From positions 1 through 64,000 of the forward strand of contig NZ_JAIWPE010000037.1 in NCBI RefSeq assembly GCF_021028955.1: DNA of 64,000 bases. The letters run 5' to 3'. Numbering within the stretch: position 1 is the stretch's first letter; every line of letters begins with the position of its first letter. The stretch is from Salipaludibacillus sp. CUR1. Its GTDB lineage: Bacteria; Bacillota; Bacilli; Bacillales; Salisediminibacteriaceae. Both the position numbers and the translations under genes were made by a program. The notes beneath the pieces are model-generated. The model did no database searches. It was not told the origin of the DNA and saw only the letters and a program-made list of their open reading frames with translations. This document shows, one piece after another, positions 46,814 to 61,142 of this stretch.

Positions 46814-49138
46814 GTGAAAAAGCACGATGAATACTTTTTACCTTCTTATCTGTACAAATTAGGTGCTCTTTGTACACTGATTGCGTTTATTTTAATTGGC
46901 GCCTGTCTGCCTGCCTACAGTTTTGCTGCAGGAGCCGAAGAAGACGGGCATGTGATTTTTCCCGAAAGGCCGGCTATCGAGGAAGAAGCTTTAGCGAGCA
47001 GTGCCACTGAGGGACAAACGGCAGTCTATATAATAGAATCCTCTTCAAACCCGGAGAGGCTGGCTGAAAAAATTGAAAGCACTATTGAAGGGGCGAAGAT
47101 CCGTAAACTGTTTCCCACACTTTATAACGGGTTTTCAATTCAGCTGCCTGTCGACCAGGTGGAAAATATTGCTGAAATGGCAGGCGTTAACCGGGTGGAC
47201 GAATTAGCTTACTATGAGCCCTACGTTGATGAGAGTGTCCCTTTCATCGGGGGGACAAGCGGAAAAACAAACAGTCTTTTTACAAGAGATAACGATAAGC
47301 TCACCGGAAAAGGAGTAAAAGTGGCTGTCATAGACACAGGGGTTGATTATAACCATCCGGACCTGAAAAATAATTACAGAGGCGGTTTTGATGTGGTAGA
47401 TCAGGACGAGGATCCAATGGAGACGCAGAAAGACCAGGGGATGCCAACCCTTCACGGGACACATGTAGCCGGTATTATTTCTGCCAATGGAAAGCTTAAA
47501 GGCGTGGCGCCGGAAGCTGACATTTACGCCTATCGCTCACTCGGCCCATCAGGAATGGGGACGACAGAACAGGTGATAGAATCTATTGAAAAAGCGGTGG
47601 AAGAAGAGGTGGACGTCATAAACCTGTCGCTTGGAAACACGGTGAACGGACCTGACTGGCCTACCAGCATCGCTCTCGATAAAGCAGTGGAAAAAGGAGT
47701 CGTAGCTGTTACTTCAAACGGAAACAGCGGTCCGAGCCTGTGGACAGTCGGTTCGCCGGGCACTTCAGCAAAAGCCATTTCTGTAGGCGCCTCGACACCG
47801 CCGATGCTTATTCCTTATCTGATTACAGATTCAGACCGGAAACGGGAAATAGCCGTTCAGCCTATGCAGAAAGCTGATAAATGGAAGCTGAACCGCTCTT
47901 ATCCTGTGATAAACGCAGACCTTGGAAGAGAGGAAGATTATGAAAATATCGACGTCGCCAATAAAATTGTCCTCGCAAAACGTGGTCTGATCAGTTTTAC
48001 AAGGAAAGCTAAAATAGCTAAAAAGAAGGGAGCTAAAGCCTTAATAGTGTACAACCACCTGCCGGGAGAATTTGCCGGGATGCTTGAAGAGCCTGTTGAT
48101 CTCCCTGTCGTCAGTATTCCGAAAGAAGAGGGGGAGAGTCTGGCAAAAAGGCTTGAAGAAAACGGAGAGGAACATATCCGGACCATTTACCGGGAAGAAG
48201 AAGACCGGATTGCACCGTTCAGTTCCAGGGGCCCTGTAACTCATACGTGGGAGGTAAAACCGGATTTAGTCGCGCCGGGCGTCCAAATTGACAGTACCGT
48301 TCCGAGCGGTTATCTGGATTTAAATGGAACAAGTATGGCATCGCCTCATGTCGCAGGCGCAGCGGCTCTGCTAAAGCAAAAATATCCGGACTGGACCCCT
48401 GAAAAAATAAAGGCCGCTCTTATGAATACAGCCAAACCGTTAACAGATAAGGATGGCAATCTTCATCCCCCGCACGTTCAGGGGACAGGGAGGCTCCAGG
48501 TGGACAAAGCTTTGGCTGCCGACACGCTTGTTTACCCGGCCCAGATTAGTTTTGGCCAATGGATGCGGACCGACAGCAGGCTTGAAAAAGAAGTCACTCT
48601 TACTATAGAAAATCTTTCAGACAAGCGGCGGAAATATACTGTAGAACCTCCTTTTGAAGTACCGGACGGCATTCAATGGAAAGTCCCTTTTTCTACCTAT
48701 TTAGATCCGGGTGAAACAGCCGAAGTGCCTGTCACTGTCGATGTGTTTCCAGCTGTGTTTGAAGAAGGGATTTACCACGACAGAATTTCCGTAAAAAGCG
48801 GGGGAGAAACAATTTATATCCCGTATTTATTTTTCGTAGAGGAACCGGATTATCCCCGGCTAATGTCTTTTATGTTTGAAAAAGGGGATGAACCCGATAC
48901 GTACCATTACGAAGTGTATCTGCCTGGAGGGGCCGATGAAATGGGAGTAGTTCTTTATGATCCGGATACCTTCCAATTTATAACTTACCTCGATGCCGAA
49001 AAAAATCTGCACAGAGGAATGTTTGAAAAAGAGATTAAAGTAAAGGATGTGCCAGGCGGAATATATAAAGCCCTCATTTTTGCCGAAAAGAATGGTCAGG
49101 AAGATACGATTGAACAAATGCTTTATATAGGTGATTAA
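46814..49138 (+). CDS. vpr: Subtilisin-like extracellular serine protease (Vpr-like)
   Basis: A 774-residue secreted S8 protease. Signal peptide about residues 1-40; I9 inhibitor-type prodomain about 65-145 (AVYIIESSSNPERLAEKI); catalytic triad Asp174 (AVIDTGVDYNHPDL), His214 (HGTHVAGI) and Ser507 (GTSMASPHVAG), with a protease-associated domain inserted at about 340-450 as in Vpr; a C-terminal Fn3-like region of about 200 residues follows. GTG start at 46814. The domain order fits B. subtilis Vpr (806 residues). It stands between the repeat segment and the atp operon, with its own terminator. Confidence 0.9.
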   Translation: MKKHDEYFLPSYLYKLGALCTLIAFILIGACLPAYSFAAGAEEDGHVIFPERPAIEEEALASSATEGQTAVYIIESSSNPERLAEKIESTIEGAKIRKLFPTLYNGFSIQLPVDQVENIAEMAGVNRVDELAYYEPYVDESVPFIGGTSGKTNSLFTRDNDKLTGKGVKVAVIDTGVDYNHPDLKNNYRGGFDVVDQDEDPMETQKDQGMPTLHGTHVAGIISANGKLKGVAPEADIYAYRSLGPSGMGTTEQVIESIEKAVEEEVDVINLSLGNTVNGPDWPTSIALDKAVEKGVVAVTSNGNSGPSLWTVGSPGTSAKAISVGASTPPMLIPYLITDSDRKREIAVQPMQKADKWKLNRSYPVINADLGREEDYENIDVANKIVLAKRGLISFTRKAKIAKKKGAKALIVYNHLPGEFAGMLEEPVDLPVVSIPKEEGESLAKRLEENGEEHIRTIYREEEDRIAPFSSRGPVTHTWEVKPDLVAPGVQIDSTVPSGYLDLNGTSMASPHVAGAAALLKQKYPDWTPEKIKAALMNTAKPLTDKDGNLHPPHVQGTGRLQVDKALAADTLVYPAQISFGQWMRTDSRLEKEVTLTIENLSDKRRKYTVEPPFEVPDGIQWKVPFSTYLDPGETAEVPVTVDVFPAVFEEGIYHDRISVKSGGETIYIPYLFFVEEPDYPRLMSFMFEKGDEPDTYHYEVYLPGGADEMGVVLYDPDTFQFITYLDAEKNLHRGMFEKEIKVKDVPGGIYKALIFAEKNGQEDTIEQMLYIGD

Positions 49139-49165
49139 CAACGGCTGGTGACAAACCTGCAAAAA

Positions 49166-49196
49166 AATGGCTCTCATGTGAGGGCCGTTCTTTTTT
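49166..49196 (+). terminator. Intrinsic terminator of vpr
   Basis: Stem AATGGCTCTCA / TGAGGGCCGTT (G-T pairs) with a 2-nt apex, followed by CTTTTTT. Confidence 0.8.
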
Positions 49197-49432
49197 GAGT
49201 AATAATTATTCGGCCTGCGCTTGCCTGCACTCTGGAGTATTACCACAGCATCAGGCACAGGAACTTTGGCCAGGCCAAACTCTCCACGTGCTGAAAGAAC
49301 TCTGAGGGCTTCTATATATAAGTTCGCTTCTTTCTTTACCGATGATTTTTCGAAAATCAACTGTATTTTAGTACTTCTGTCCAGGGCTCTTTTTTATTGA
49401 AAATTCAGACTTTAATTTTCTTGAAAATTCCA

Positions 49433-49461
49433 AAGACATTCACAACAGAATTATGTATAAT
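49433..49461 (+). promoter_or_regulatory. Putative promoter of the atp operon
   Basis: TATAAT at 49456-49461 with AAGACA (4 of 6 matches) 17 bp upstream. Moderately good; no other strong candidate is seen before atpZ. Confidence 0.45.
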
Positions 49462-49696
49462 ATAAATCGTGCGCAAGGTCAATTTTTGAAATTTTTATGA
49501 ACTTACGTGTAAGCGTTTTACACTCTAATTTAAATCGTTTGCACATAAGGCCTGCCGCTTTCGTAATATTGACACGAATCCTTGGCTGTTGTACGATTAC
49601 AAAGGATATCCACCAAATTTCCACTCGTTTCGCGGGAGGGTTTTTCCGAAAATACCGAATGGGTGAACGCCCATTCACAAGACAAGGTGGGGGACG

Positions 49697-49930
49697 ATGT
49701 CTGAGCCGTCAAAGTACCGTCAATTAATGAAAGCTTTTGCGTTAATGACCACGATTACCTCTTATCTTGTCGGAGCCATTTTGATTGGCGTTTTCGGAGG
49801 GAGATGGCTGGATAACCAGCTGGATGGTGGCGGGCTGTATATAGTGATCGGACTGCTGGTCGGTATCACGACAGCTGTTTACGGCATTTATCAGGCTGTT
49901 CACCAATTTATGGGGGACGATTCATCATGA
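49697..49930 (+). CDS. atpZ: ATP synthase-associated AtpZ
   Basis: A 77-residue protein with two membrane helices forming a hairpin (about residues 18-36 and 45-66; TSYLVGAILIGVFGGRWLDNQ and GGLYIVIGLLVGITTAVYGI in outline). This is the AtpZ/AtpI-type small subunit placed first in atp operons of alkaliphilic Bacillus such as B. pseudofirmus OF4, where AtpZ has been linked to Mg2+ supply. GGTGGGGGACG precedes the ATG. It overlaps atpI by 4 nt, implying coupled translation. Confidence 0.85.
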   Translation: MSEPSKYRQLMKAFALMTTITSYLVGAILIGVFGGRWLDNQLDGGGLYIVIGLLVGITTAVYGIYQAVHQFMGDDSS

Positions 49931-50307
49931 ACGACATCAAAGTCCTGGTAAAGCGCTACGCCATTTACTCGGCTGTCATTATCCTTATTCTTCTGTTCAC
50001 AGCCTTGTTCAGTTCTGAACCAGCTTTTTTCTGGGGGATGGCTTTCGGAGCGAGTTTCAGCTTTTTGAATTTATTAAGTACATATTTCCAGGTGAAACGT
50101 ATAGGGAAATCAGTGGCAGACAGGAAATTCAGGTTTTCTGTCGGGACTCTCGGAAGAATTATTATAGTAGTAGCTGCGCTGTTTACCGCTCAGCAGTTTC
50201 CCCAGTATTTAAATCTAACAGGAGTGATTATAGGACTGGCTGTGACCTATATCATCCTCTTGATAGAGCCTATTTTCAACCATAAAGCATTTGCAGTTAA
50301 AGAGTGA
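49927..50307 (+). CDS. atpI: ATP synthase subunit I (AtpI)
   Basis: A 126-residue protein with four membrane helices, typical of AtpI, an assembly factor for the c-ring. SGVIIL-like first helix AIYSAVIILILLFTALF, then FFWGMAFGASFSFLNLL with the conserved small-residue helix, LGRIIIVVAALFTAQQFPQ and GVIIGLAVTYIILLIEP. Its ATG overlaps the atpZ stop (ATGA). A 95-bp gap separates it from atpB. Confidence 0.85.
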   Translation: MNDIKVLVKRYAIYSAVIILILLFTALFSSEPAFFWGMAFGASFSFLNLLSTYFQVKRIGKSVADRKFRFSVGTLGRIIIVVAALFTAQQFPQYLNLTGVIIGLAVTYIILLIEPIFNHKAFAVKE

Positions 50308-50402
50308 CCCTTTATGCGGCTTTGTTCCCGGACTTTCTTTGGGGCTCGGCGGCTTAAGCACATGGGACCGCTCTTTGCAATACAGAAAAGAGGTGAGAAG
50401 AA

Positions 50403-51125
50403 TTGGATAGTTATTTTTACAAAATGGATTTGTTTGGTATTCCGTGGCTGACGGTAAATGTTCCTAATTTAATTTTGACTACGGTTGCTATGGCCATCGT
50501 CTTTTTTGTAACATTTTTTATGTCCAGAAAAATCCGCATGTACCCCACCGGTGCCCAAAATGCTTTGGAGTATCTGGTCCAGTTCGTCAAGAACATTATT
50601 CACAGTACGATGGACTGGAAGCAGGGAAAGAACTTCGTCATGTTAGGTATTACAATTATTCTTTATGTATTTGTAGCCAATATGATGGGGGTGCCGTTTG
50701 AACTCGCAACAGCTAATCACGATGTGTGGTGGAATTCACCTACATCCAATCCGGTCTTAACCATTTCCCTCGCGGCCTTTGTTATTGTGCTCACCCATAT
50801 TTACGGGCTGAAGCTGAAAGGGCCTAAAGAATACGGGAAAGATTATTTCCGGCCAGCCTTTTTTATGGCTCCGTTTAAAGTGATTGAAGATTTCTCAAAC
50901 ACTTTAACACTTGGAATGCGTCTTTACGCCAACATTTATGCGAAAGAAATGATTATGGTTATGCTCGTAGGGCTTGGAGCTTCTTCCCTTTTCTGGGCGT
51001 TTGGAGCCTTCATTCCACTGGTGATTTTCCAGGCATTCAGTGTGTTCATCGGTTCTTTGCAGGCCTTTATTTTCTGTATGCTGACGATGGTCTACATGGC
51101 ACACAAAGTCAGCGAGGATCATTAA
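50403..51125 (+). CDS. atpB: ATP synthase F0 subunit a
   Basis: A 240-residue membrane subunit forming the proton path to the c-ring. The essential Arg173 is in LTLGMRLYANIYAKEM; eight residues on is Lys181, which by spacing corresponds to Lys180 of the alkaliphile B. pseudofirmus OF4 a-subunit (Gly in neutralophiles). The last helix has QAFSVFIGSLQAFIFCMLTMVY in outline. By my alignment the second alkaliphile position (Gly212 in OF4) is Ser here, so the adaptation is partial. The start at 50403 is TTG (GAGGTGAGAAG upstream). Confidence 0.94.
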   Translation: MDSYFYKMDLFGIPWLTVNVPNLILTTVAMAIVFFVTFFMSRKIRMYPTGAQNALEYLVQFVKNIIHSTMDWKQGKNFVMLGITIILYVFVANMMGVPFELATANHDVWWNSPTSNPVLTISLAAFVIVLTHIYGLKLKGPKEYGKDYFRPAFFMAPFKVIEDFSNTLTLGMRLYANIYAKEMIMVMLVGLGASSLFWAFGAFIPLVIFQAFSVFIGSLQAFIFCMLTMVYMAHKVSEDH

Positions 51126-51251
51126 ACAGTCTCCCCATAAATCGGGGGAACAAACATCTTTTGTGAATAAGAACTCTTTACACATATTTAAAGAGTACTT
51201 TATTTAATAAAAAAAATTATATTTTTTAATACTTAAAGGAGGATTTTTATT

Positions 51252-51473
51252 ATGGGTGCAGTCGCTATTGCAGTAGCAATTACAGCAGGGTTAGCAGCTC
51301 TGGCAGGAGCATTTGGGGTAGCAATCGTTGTGAGAAGTACATTACAGGGGATTACTCGTCAACCGGAGATTCGCGGTCCGCTTCAAACTGTTATGTTCAT
51401 TGGTGTACCGTTGGTTGAGGCCCTTCCGATCTTCGCAATCGTTATTGCCTTCTTATTATTAGGTAACATGTAA
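51252..51473 (+). CDS. atpE: ATP synthase F0 subunit c
   Basis: A 73-residue hairpin of two membrane helices. The proton-binding Glu56 sits in GVPLVEALP, that is P53xxE56xxP59, the PxxExxP motif known from alkaliphilic Bacillus. The first helix has A16-L-A18-G-A20-F-G22, three of four positions of the alkaliphile AxAxAxA motif in place of GxGxGxG. The polar loop is RQPEIRG. AAAGGAGG precedes the ATG. These features suggest function at high external pH. Confidence 0.96.
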   Translation: MGAVAIAVAITAGLAALAGAFGVAIVVRSTLQGITRQPEIRGPLQTVMFIGVPLVEALPIFAIVIAFLLLGNM

Positions 51474-51569
51474 GGAAACAAGTCTCGAATGAAAAATGGC
51501 GGAGAACGTAAATCATACACTCTTCGCCATTCCTTTTGTATGAATGACTGAAAAAAGGAGGCGAATTCG

Positions 51570-52063
51570 TTGTTTGATGTAACGGAAATCGAATGGATTA
51601 ATGCCATTTATCAGATTTTAGCGTTTGGTGTACTTTTATTGCTTTTGAAAAAGTTTGCCTTCGGTCCAATCATGGACATGATGGAAAAGCGTGAACAGCA
51701 TGTGGCAGACCAGATTTCTTCCGCGGAAAAAAACCGTGAAGAATCAGAAAAATTCCTGGCTGAACAACGGGAAGCGATTCAGGAAGCCCGTCAGGAAGCT
51801 AAGGAAATCGTAGAAAACTCTAAGAAAATGAGTGACCAGCAGGCGGAAGATGTGCTGGAAAATGCGAGAAAAGAAGCAGAGCGCATGAAACAGAACGCGC
51901 TTGCTGAAATCAATACAGAAAAAGAACAAGCAATCTCCGCGCTTCGTGAGCAAGTTTCGACCTTGTCTGTACTTGTGGCGTCTAAAGTCATCGAGAAAGA
52001 ACTCGATGAAAAAGAGCAGGAAAAGCTCATCCAGGGCACTCTTAAGGAAGTGGGCGAAGACCT

Positions 52064-52067
<4 letters not shown>
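51570..52067 (+). CDS. atpF: ATP synthase F0 subunit b
   Basis: A 165-residue stator subunit: one N-terminal membrane helix (about residues 9-26, INAIYQILAFGVLLLLLKK in outline) and a long charged coiled coil reaching F1. FGPIMDMMEKREQHVADQI follows the membrane segment as in other Bacillus b subunits. The start is TTG at 51570, 8 nt after AAAGGAGG; no ATG fits. It overlaps atpH by 4 nt. Confidence 0.94.
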
Positions 52068-54135
<2,068 letters not shown>

Positions 54136-54183
54136 AGAGCGGAACGATCTGATTTTTTCCAAGTTCCAAAACGAAGGTGGTGA

Positions 54184-55089
<906 letters not shown>

Positions 55090-55138
55090 CAGCCCGGGCT
55101 GAACCGCCTTCACTTCACATATAACAGTTTCCCGGATT

Positions 55139-55168
55139 AGCGAAAGTTTACTGCGACTAACGCTTTCG
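55139..55168 (+). other. Hairpin between atpG and atpD
   Basis: GCGAAAG pairs with CTTTCGC across 16 nt, with no T-run. It may influence relative expression of atpG and atpD. Confidence 0.35.
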
Positions 55169-55184
55169 CCTTTATTGGCGGTAA

Positions 55185-57284
<2,100 letters not shown>

Positions 57285-57296
57285 CAACCAAAACAG

Positions 57297-57329
57297 ACGC
57301 TGTTTGCCTCCGGGCAAACAGCGTTTTTG
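57297..57329 (+). terminator. Intrinsic terminator of the atp operon
   Basis: Perfect 12-bp stem ACGCTGTTTGCC / GGCAAACAGCGT, 4-nt loop, followed by TTTTG, 12 bp after atpC. Confidence 0.92.
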
Positions 57330-57391
57330 TATTGGTATGAAGTTGCTGGAAGGGGTGGGGGTGTTAAGAATAGTGGGTGCGCTATGGGTGC

Positions 57392-57958
57392 GGTGGGTGA
57401 TACGTGTGTGTTACCGGGGTGGCAGAGAGGTAACACCCACCAACGTATCAGGTAGAAACCAGGAGAAAACGAAAGAAATTAGGAGAGTGTTAAAGGTAGG
57501 TGATACGTGTGTGTTACCGTAGTAACAGAGAGGTAACACCCACCAACGTATCAGGTAGAAATCAAGAGAAAACGAAAGAAACGAGGAGAGTGTTAAAGGT
57601 AGGTGATACGTGTGTGTTACCATAGTAACAGAGAAGTAACACCCACCGAAGTATCAGGTAGAAATCAAGAGAAAACGAAAGAAATCAGGAGTGTTTTAAA
57701 GGTAGGTGATACGTGTGTGTTACCCGAGTAGCAGAGAGGTAACACCCACCGAAGTATCAGGTAGAAATCAAGAGAAAACGAAAGAAATCAGGAGTGTTTT
57801 AAAGGTAGGTGATACGTGTGTGTTACCCGAGTAGCAGAGAGGTAACACCCACCAACGTATCAGGTAGAAATCAAGAGAAAACGAAAGAAATCAGGAGTGT
57901 TTTAAAGGTAGGTGATACGTGTGTGTTACCGTAGTAACAGAGAGGTAACACCCACCAA
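57392..57958. repeat. Tandem REP-like array C, 103-bp units, next to RAYT gene
   Basis: Units start at 57392, 57495, 57598, 57701, 57804 and 57907, exactly 103 bp apart; the sixth is partial. Each has GGT(A/G)GGTGATACGTG followed by TGTGTTACC, a 13-nt loop ending in (A/G)GCAGAGA or AACAGAGA, and GGTAACACCCACC closing the hairpin (the third unit has GAAGTAACACC). The spacer reads AACGTATCAGGTAGAAAT, then an A-rich purine tract and AGGAGTGTTTTAAA. Hairpin arms and loop length equal those of the solitary copy at 3697. The array ends 15 bp from the transposase stop codon. Confidence 0.94.
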
Positions 57959-57973
57959 CCATACGAAAATAAA

Positions 57974-58543
57974 TTACAAGGTAACATTGCACCATTGGAT
58001 ATATTTAAGGCGTTTTTCCTCATAAGTACCACTAAAAGAGGTTAATAACGGTCTAAAGTTAATAAAAGGAGGTAAATTGATGTCTTGGTCTGTATTAAAA
58101 TCAGCTTGTAAAAACAACGGATAACTGCTCCACTTATAGTCTTCTGGATTACGAACAGCGTTGATTTCAATAGGGTTATAGTGGATATATCGGCTCATAA
58201 TTAATAGGGTCCTGTGATTATAGGCAGGCTTAGCAATAAACCGCTTATCGAATAAATGTCCTCTTAATTGATACTTTTTATTAAAATAATCGGAGTAATT
58301 TTTTTTAATATATTGCATTATTCGGGAATAATCGAGGTGATTTGATTTTATTAGGAGGTGAAAATGAGTTTTCATAAAGATAAAAGAGGATACTTCGAAA
58401 GGATATTTCTTATAGGCTGACTCTAAAAGATTGTAAAAATAACGATAATCGTTTTCATCTCTGAACATAAGCTCTTTCCAATTAGATCTGCTCATCAAAT
58501 GATAAAAGATACCATGTTTCCAGTCTCTGGCCTTATAAGGCAT
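57974..58543 (-). CDS. REP-associated tyrosine transposase (RAYT, IS200/Y1 HUH family)
   Basis: A 189-residue single-strand transposase of the TnpA-REP/RAYT type. HUH metal motif His60-Phe-His62 in FMKTHFHLLIKS; conserved RGHLFDKRF (about 94-102); Tyr119 in SRYIHYNPIEINAVRNPEDYKWSSY is in the YIxxNPxxA motif and is the likely catalytic tyrosine. RAYTs cut and join single-stranded REP hairpins and are thought to spread them. AAGGAGATGG precedes the ATG. It stands alone, without IS200-type ends, and the 103-bp array C abuts its 3' end. The gene looks intact. Confidence 0.9.
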   Translation of the reverse strand: MPYKARDWKHGIFYHLMSRSNWKELMFRDENDYRYFYNLLESAYKKYPFEVSSFIFMKTHFHLLIKSNHLDYSRIMQYIKKNYSDYFNKKYQLRGHLFDKRFIAKPAYNHRTLLIMSRYIHYNPIEINAVRNPEDYKWSSYPLFLQADFNTDQDINLPPFINFRPLLTSFSGTYEEKRLKYIQWCNVTL

Positions 58544-59482
58544 TAAACCATCTCCTTTTTTAAGCTACGGCTTTAATTAATGCTTGTAACACAACACGGT
58601 TGGGATAACTGCAAAAGAGGGGGCGAAGCAACTTACTGAGAGGCACGGTGCAAAAACTGCTATTAGATGGTGAATATAAATCAAGGCGCTTACTAAATCT
58701 GGGGCCATAAAAGACGGGCTTAAAAGAAGCAGCACATTCAACACGGCTCTTGCTGGGTTAATAGACGACCAATCAGATTTGTTAAAGCCGAGCCGGATGG
58801 GTGATCTGGAGCTATCAGCGGCAATCAATAAACGAAGGGGAGGAGTCACAGGAAAATAATACTATAAACCCGCCCGTAATTCAACTGCATATTAGGCCTT
58901 TAATCTACAAGCGAAGCTTCATCCTTAAAAACAATTCGCCTGAAAACCTCAGGCATTCCCCAGGTCACCTGACTCCTATAATTATCAGCGGCGGCGATTG
59001 TCGCCCACCCATGATGTTTGTGATCTTAAAGTAATTAATGTAAAAAAATAGAAAAATACTCCTCCCGGCGGCATTTATCAGAGAGCAAAAAAGATAGCAT
59101 AAAAAGAGCGGGTAACGCTTATATATAGTGGTGGCCGGACATGCAGGCCCACCTAAGGCCAGCCAAATTGCCTCTGTTCTGCCTGGAAATAAAAGTCCCA
59201 GTTTTCATCCAGAAAAATTCAATAAAAAGTCACATTTTTGCAACAAAATCATTTAAAATGTATGTAAAGACTCCTGTTACAATTCAACCCCTGTACCTGT
59301 TATATCGTATGTTTAGTGTTGAACGTTTACTTTAAGCGTCTGGAAAGAGCGCAGCACCAACGTTTTCTCGCAGATATCAAAATAATCAGTCAATTCACGC
59401 CGCCTGAAAATTAATCCCATAATTTTCCACCTAAAACAAACAGGGCTTCGAAATCACCATAACACCTTTCTTGCGCCACGAA

Positions 59483-59514
59483 AAATAATCATTATAAATT
59501 AATAATAATTATCG
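59483..59514 (-). promoter_or_regulatory. Two Fur/PerR-like dyads
   Basis: Read on the minus strand, 59497-59483 is TTATAATGATTATTT (12 of 14 fixed positions of the PerR box) and 59514-59500 is CGATAATTATTATTA (12 of 14 of the Fur box TGATAATnATTATCA). The sequence is very AT-rich, so chance matches are possible; the nearest gene is nuoA about 250 bp away. Confidence 0.3.
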
Positions 59515-59701
59515 CCACTCAAAACATTAAAATTATACTGAAAATTCACACGACACACCCTCTAAACCTAATAGTATCAACACATACACCACTTTTTTCC
59601 ACCTGCCGTGAACCGCGCGGTGACAGTATTAACACTATAAACAACTTAGTTACATTATTAATCTGAGAATTCAGAATAATATAGAAGTATTTTCATTGCT
59701 T

Positions 59702-59710
59702 TGTTATAAT
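59702..59710 (+). promoter_or_regulatory. Extended -10 promoter of the nuo operon
   Basis: TGTTATAAT is an extended -10 with no clear -35, about 50 bp before nuoA. Confidence 0.5.
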
Positions 59711-59762
59711 TTTAGTGTGAGTTGGAATTGCAAAAAATACTTTACCGGAGGGGAGTGAAGGT

Positions 59763-60134
59763 ATGGGGCTGGGAGCATATTACGATAATTATATACTCGT
59801 ATTAATCTTTATGCTGCTTGGGGTTGCTCTTCCAGTTGTTTCTCTGACGTTTGGAAGGTTTGTAAGACCTAAGAACCCGTATGCGGAGAAAATCACCACC
59901 TATGAAAGCGGGATCCAACCAGAAGGAGACGCACAAGTCCGTTACCACGTGGCCTACTATATTGTAGCGCTGGAATTCATCATTTTTGATGTTGAAACCG
60001 TTTTCTTAATTCCGTGGGCGGTTACACTTGACCAGCTTGGCTGGGTCGGGCTGAACTTGATGCTGATTTTTATCGCCATACTGGCTTTGGGCCTTGCATA
60101 TTCTTGGAAAAAGAAGGTGCTAGAATGGAACTAA
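59763..60134 (+). CDS. nuoA: NADH-quinone oxidoreductase subunit A
   Basis: A 123-residue membrane subunit with three helices. The conserved loop [24 protein letters not shown] in outline and [16 protein letters not shown] with its buried acidic residues identify NuoA. GGAGGGGAGTG precedes the ATG. First gene of a run nuoA-B-C-D-H-I; it overlaps nuoB by 10 nt. Confidence 0.95.
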   Translation: MGLGAYYDNYILVLIFMLLGVALPVVSLTFGRFVRPKNPYAEKITTYESGIQPEGDAQVRYHVAYYIVALEFIIFDVETVFLIPWAVTLDQLGWVGLNLMLIFIAILALGLAYSWKKKVLEWN

Positions 60135-60652
60135 AAGGATTTCAAGAATCAGAAAAGTATGATCCAAGGGTTTTGGAAGACATAAAAAAGAATGTCTTTT
60201 TTACTAAACTGGACCAGTTGAAAGCCTGGTCTCGTACAAGGTCATTCTGGCCTTTAAGTTTCGGGCTGGCCTGCTGCGCTATTGAAATGATGGGGACAGG
60301 CGGCTCACGGTATGACTTTGACAGATTCGGGGTTATTTTCAGAGCATCACCGCGGCATGCCGATGTCATGATTGTCGCAGGCACCGTTACAAGCAAGATG
60401 TCTCCTGTTTTAAGAACATTATATGATCAGATGCCTGAACCGAAATGGGTAATCGCCATGGGTTCCTGTGCAACTTGCGGAGGCCCTTATAAAGAAGCCT
60501 ACAGCGTCTTAAACGGAGTCGATAAAATAGTACCAGTCGATGTCTATGTATCCGGATGTCCTCCAACTCCACCGGCCTTACTGGACGGCGTCGATAAACT
60601 GCGTGAAAAAATCCGTTTGGAGGCTAAAGGAGAGAGGGTGACGGAAGGATGA
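60125..60652 (+). CDS. nuoB: NADH-quinone oxidoreductase subunit B
   Basis: A 175-residue peripheral subunit holding cluster N2, the last iron-sulfur centre before quinone. Ligands by position: Cys50 and Cys51 (GLACCAIEM), Cys115 (GSCATCGG) and Cys145 (VSGCPPTPP). The ATG at 60125 follows AGAAGGTG and overlaps nuoA; an in-frame ATG at 60104 lies deeper in nuoA. It overlaps nuoC by 4 nt. Confidence 0.95.
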   Translation: MELKGFQESEKYDPRVLEDIKKNVFFTKLDQLKAWSRTRSFWPLSFGLACCAIEMMGTGGSRYDFDRFGVIFRASPRHADVMIVAGTVTSKMSPVLRTLYDQMPEPKWVIAMGSCATCGGPYKEAYSVLNGVDKIVPVDVYVSGCPPTPPALLDGVDKLREKIRLEAKGERVTEG

Positions 60653-61128
60653 GCCAGGAGCTTCTCGACTTAATCGTAAATAAAGTTCACACCCTTCACG
60701 GAAAAGAAACGATTGAAGAACCTGTCCTCAACTTCGGGAAGCCGATGATCGTCCTCGATTCCGGAAATTGGGATTTAGCCACTGCCAAACTGCTCCACGA
60801 CGACGAAGCACTGCAGTTTGACTTCCTGTCCTGCGTAACAGGTGTGGATTATGAAGAGCACATGGAAGTCATCTATAATTTCTACTCAACTATTCTCGAT
60901 CACTATGTGTATGTGAAAATCAAAACATCCAGAGAAGAACCGACCGTCATGTCTGCTGAGCCTGTCTGGAAATCAGCCGACTATATGGAACGAGAAACGT
61001 ACGACCTTCTTGGTATTGATTTCCCTGGTCACTGGCGTTTAAAACGTATATTGCTACAAGATGACTGGGAAGGTCACCCGCTTAGAAAAGATTATATAAC
61101 AGACAAAAAAGCCCTGGGCTTGGATTAG
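60649..61128 (+). CDS. nuoC: NADH-quinone oxidoreductase subunit C
   Basis: A 159-residue 30-kDa-type subunit. The end [43 protein letters not shown] in outline is the family signature. It is a short, standard-length NuoC without the long repetitive extension seen in some Bacillus NuoC. Start ATGA overlaps the nuoB stop. Confidence 0.93.
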   Translation: MSQELLDLIVNKVHTLHGKETIEEPVLNFGKPMIVLDSGNWDLATAKLLHDDEALQFDFLSCVTGVDYEEHMEVIYNFYSTILDHYVYVKIKTSREEPTVMSAEPVWKSADYMERETYDLLGIDFPGHWRLKRILLQDDWEGHPLRKDYITDKKALGLD

Positions 61129-61142
61129 GGGGTGCGTAGTAA

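Larger units (their letters stand above)
49139..49696 (+). other. Intergenic region between vpr and atpZ
   Basis: No gene is visible. It holds a terminator at 49166-49196 and a putative atp promoter at 49433-49461; the leader from there to atpZ is about 235 nt and has no clear regulatory fold. Confidence 0.5.
58544..59762 (+). other. 1.2-kb intergenic region between RAYT and nuoA
   Basis: No convincing gene. A plus-strand frame is open from about 58683 to 58858 but has no start codon before its last third and could be a decayed fragment. Two ORFs of 64-77 codons (58801-59034 and 59141-59335) lack family resemblance and ribosome-binding sites. The right part is AT-rich with two Fur-family-like dyads and the nuo promoter. 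Confidence 0.5.

Noticed and set aside
58683-58858. Open plus-strand frame after the RAYT gene
   Set aside because: No start codon in its first two thirds, no family resemblance; at most a decayed fragment.
58801-59335. ORFs of 77 and 64 codons between RAYT and nuoA
   Set aside because: No ribosome-binding sites, unusual composition, no recognisable motifs.
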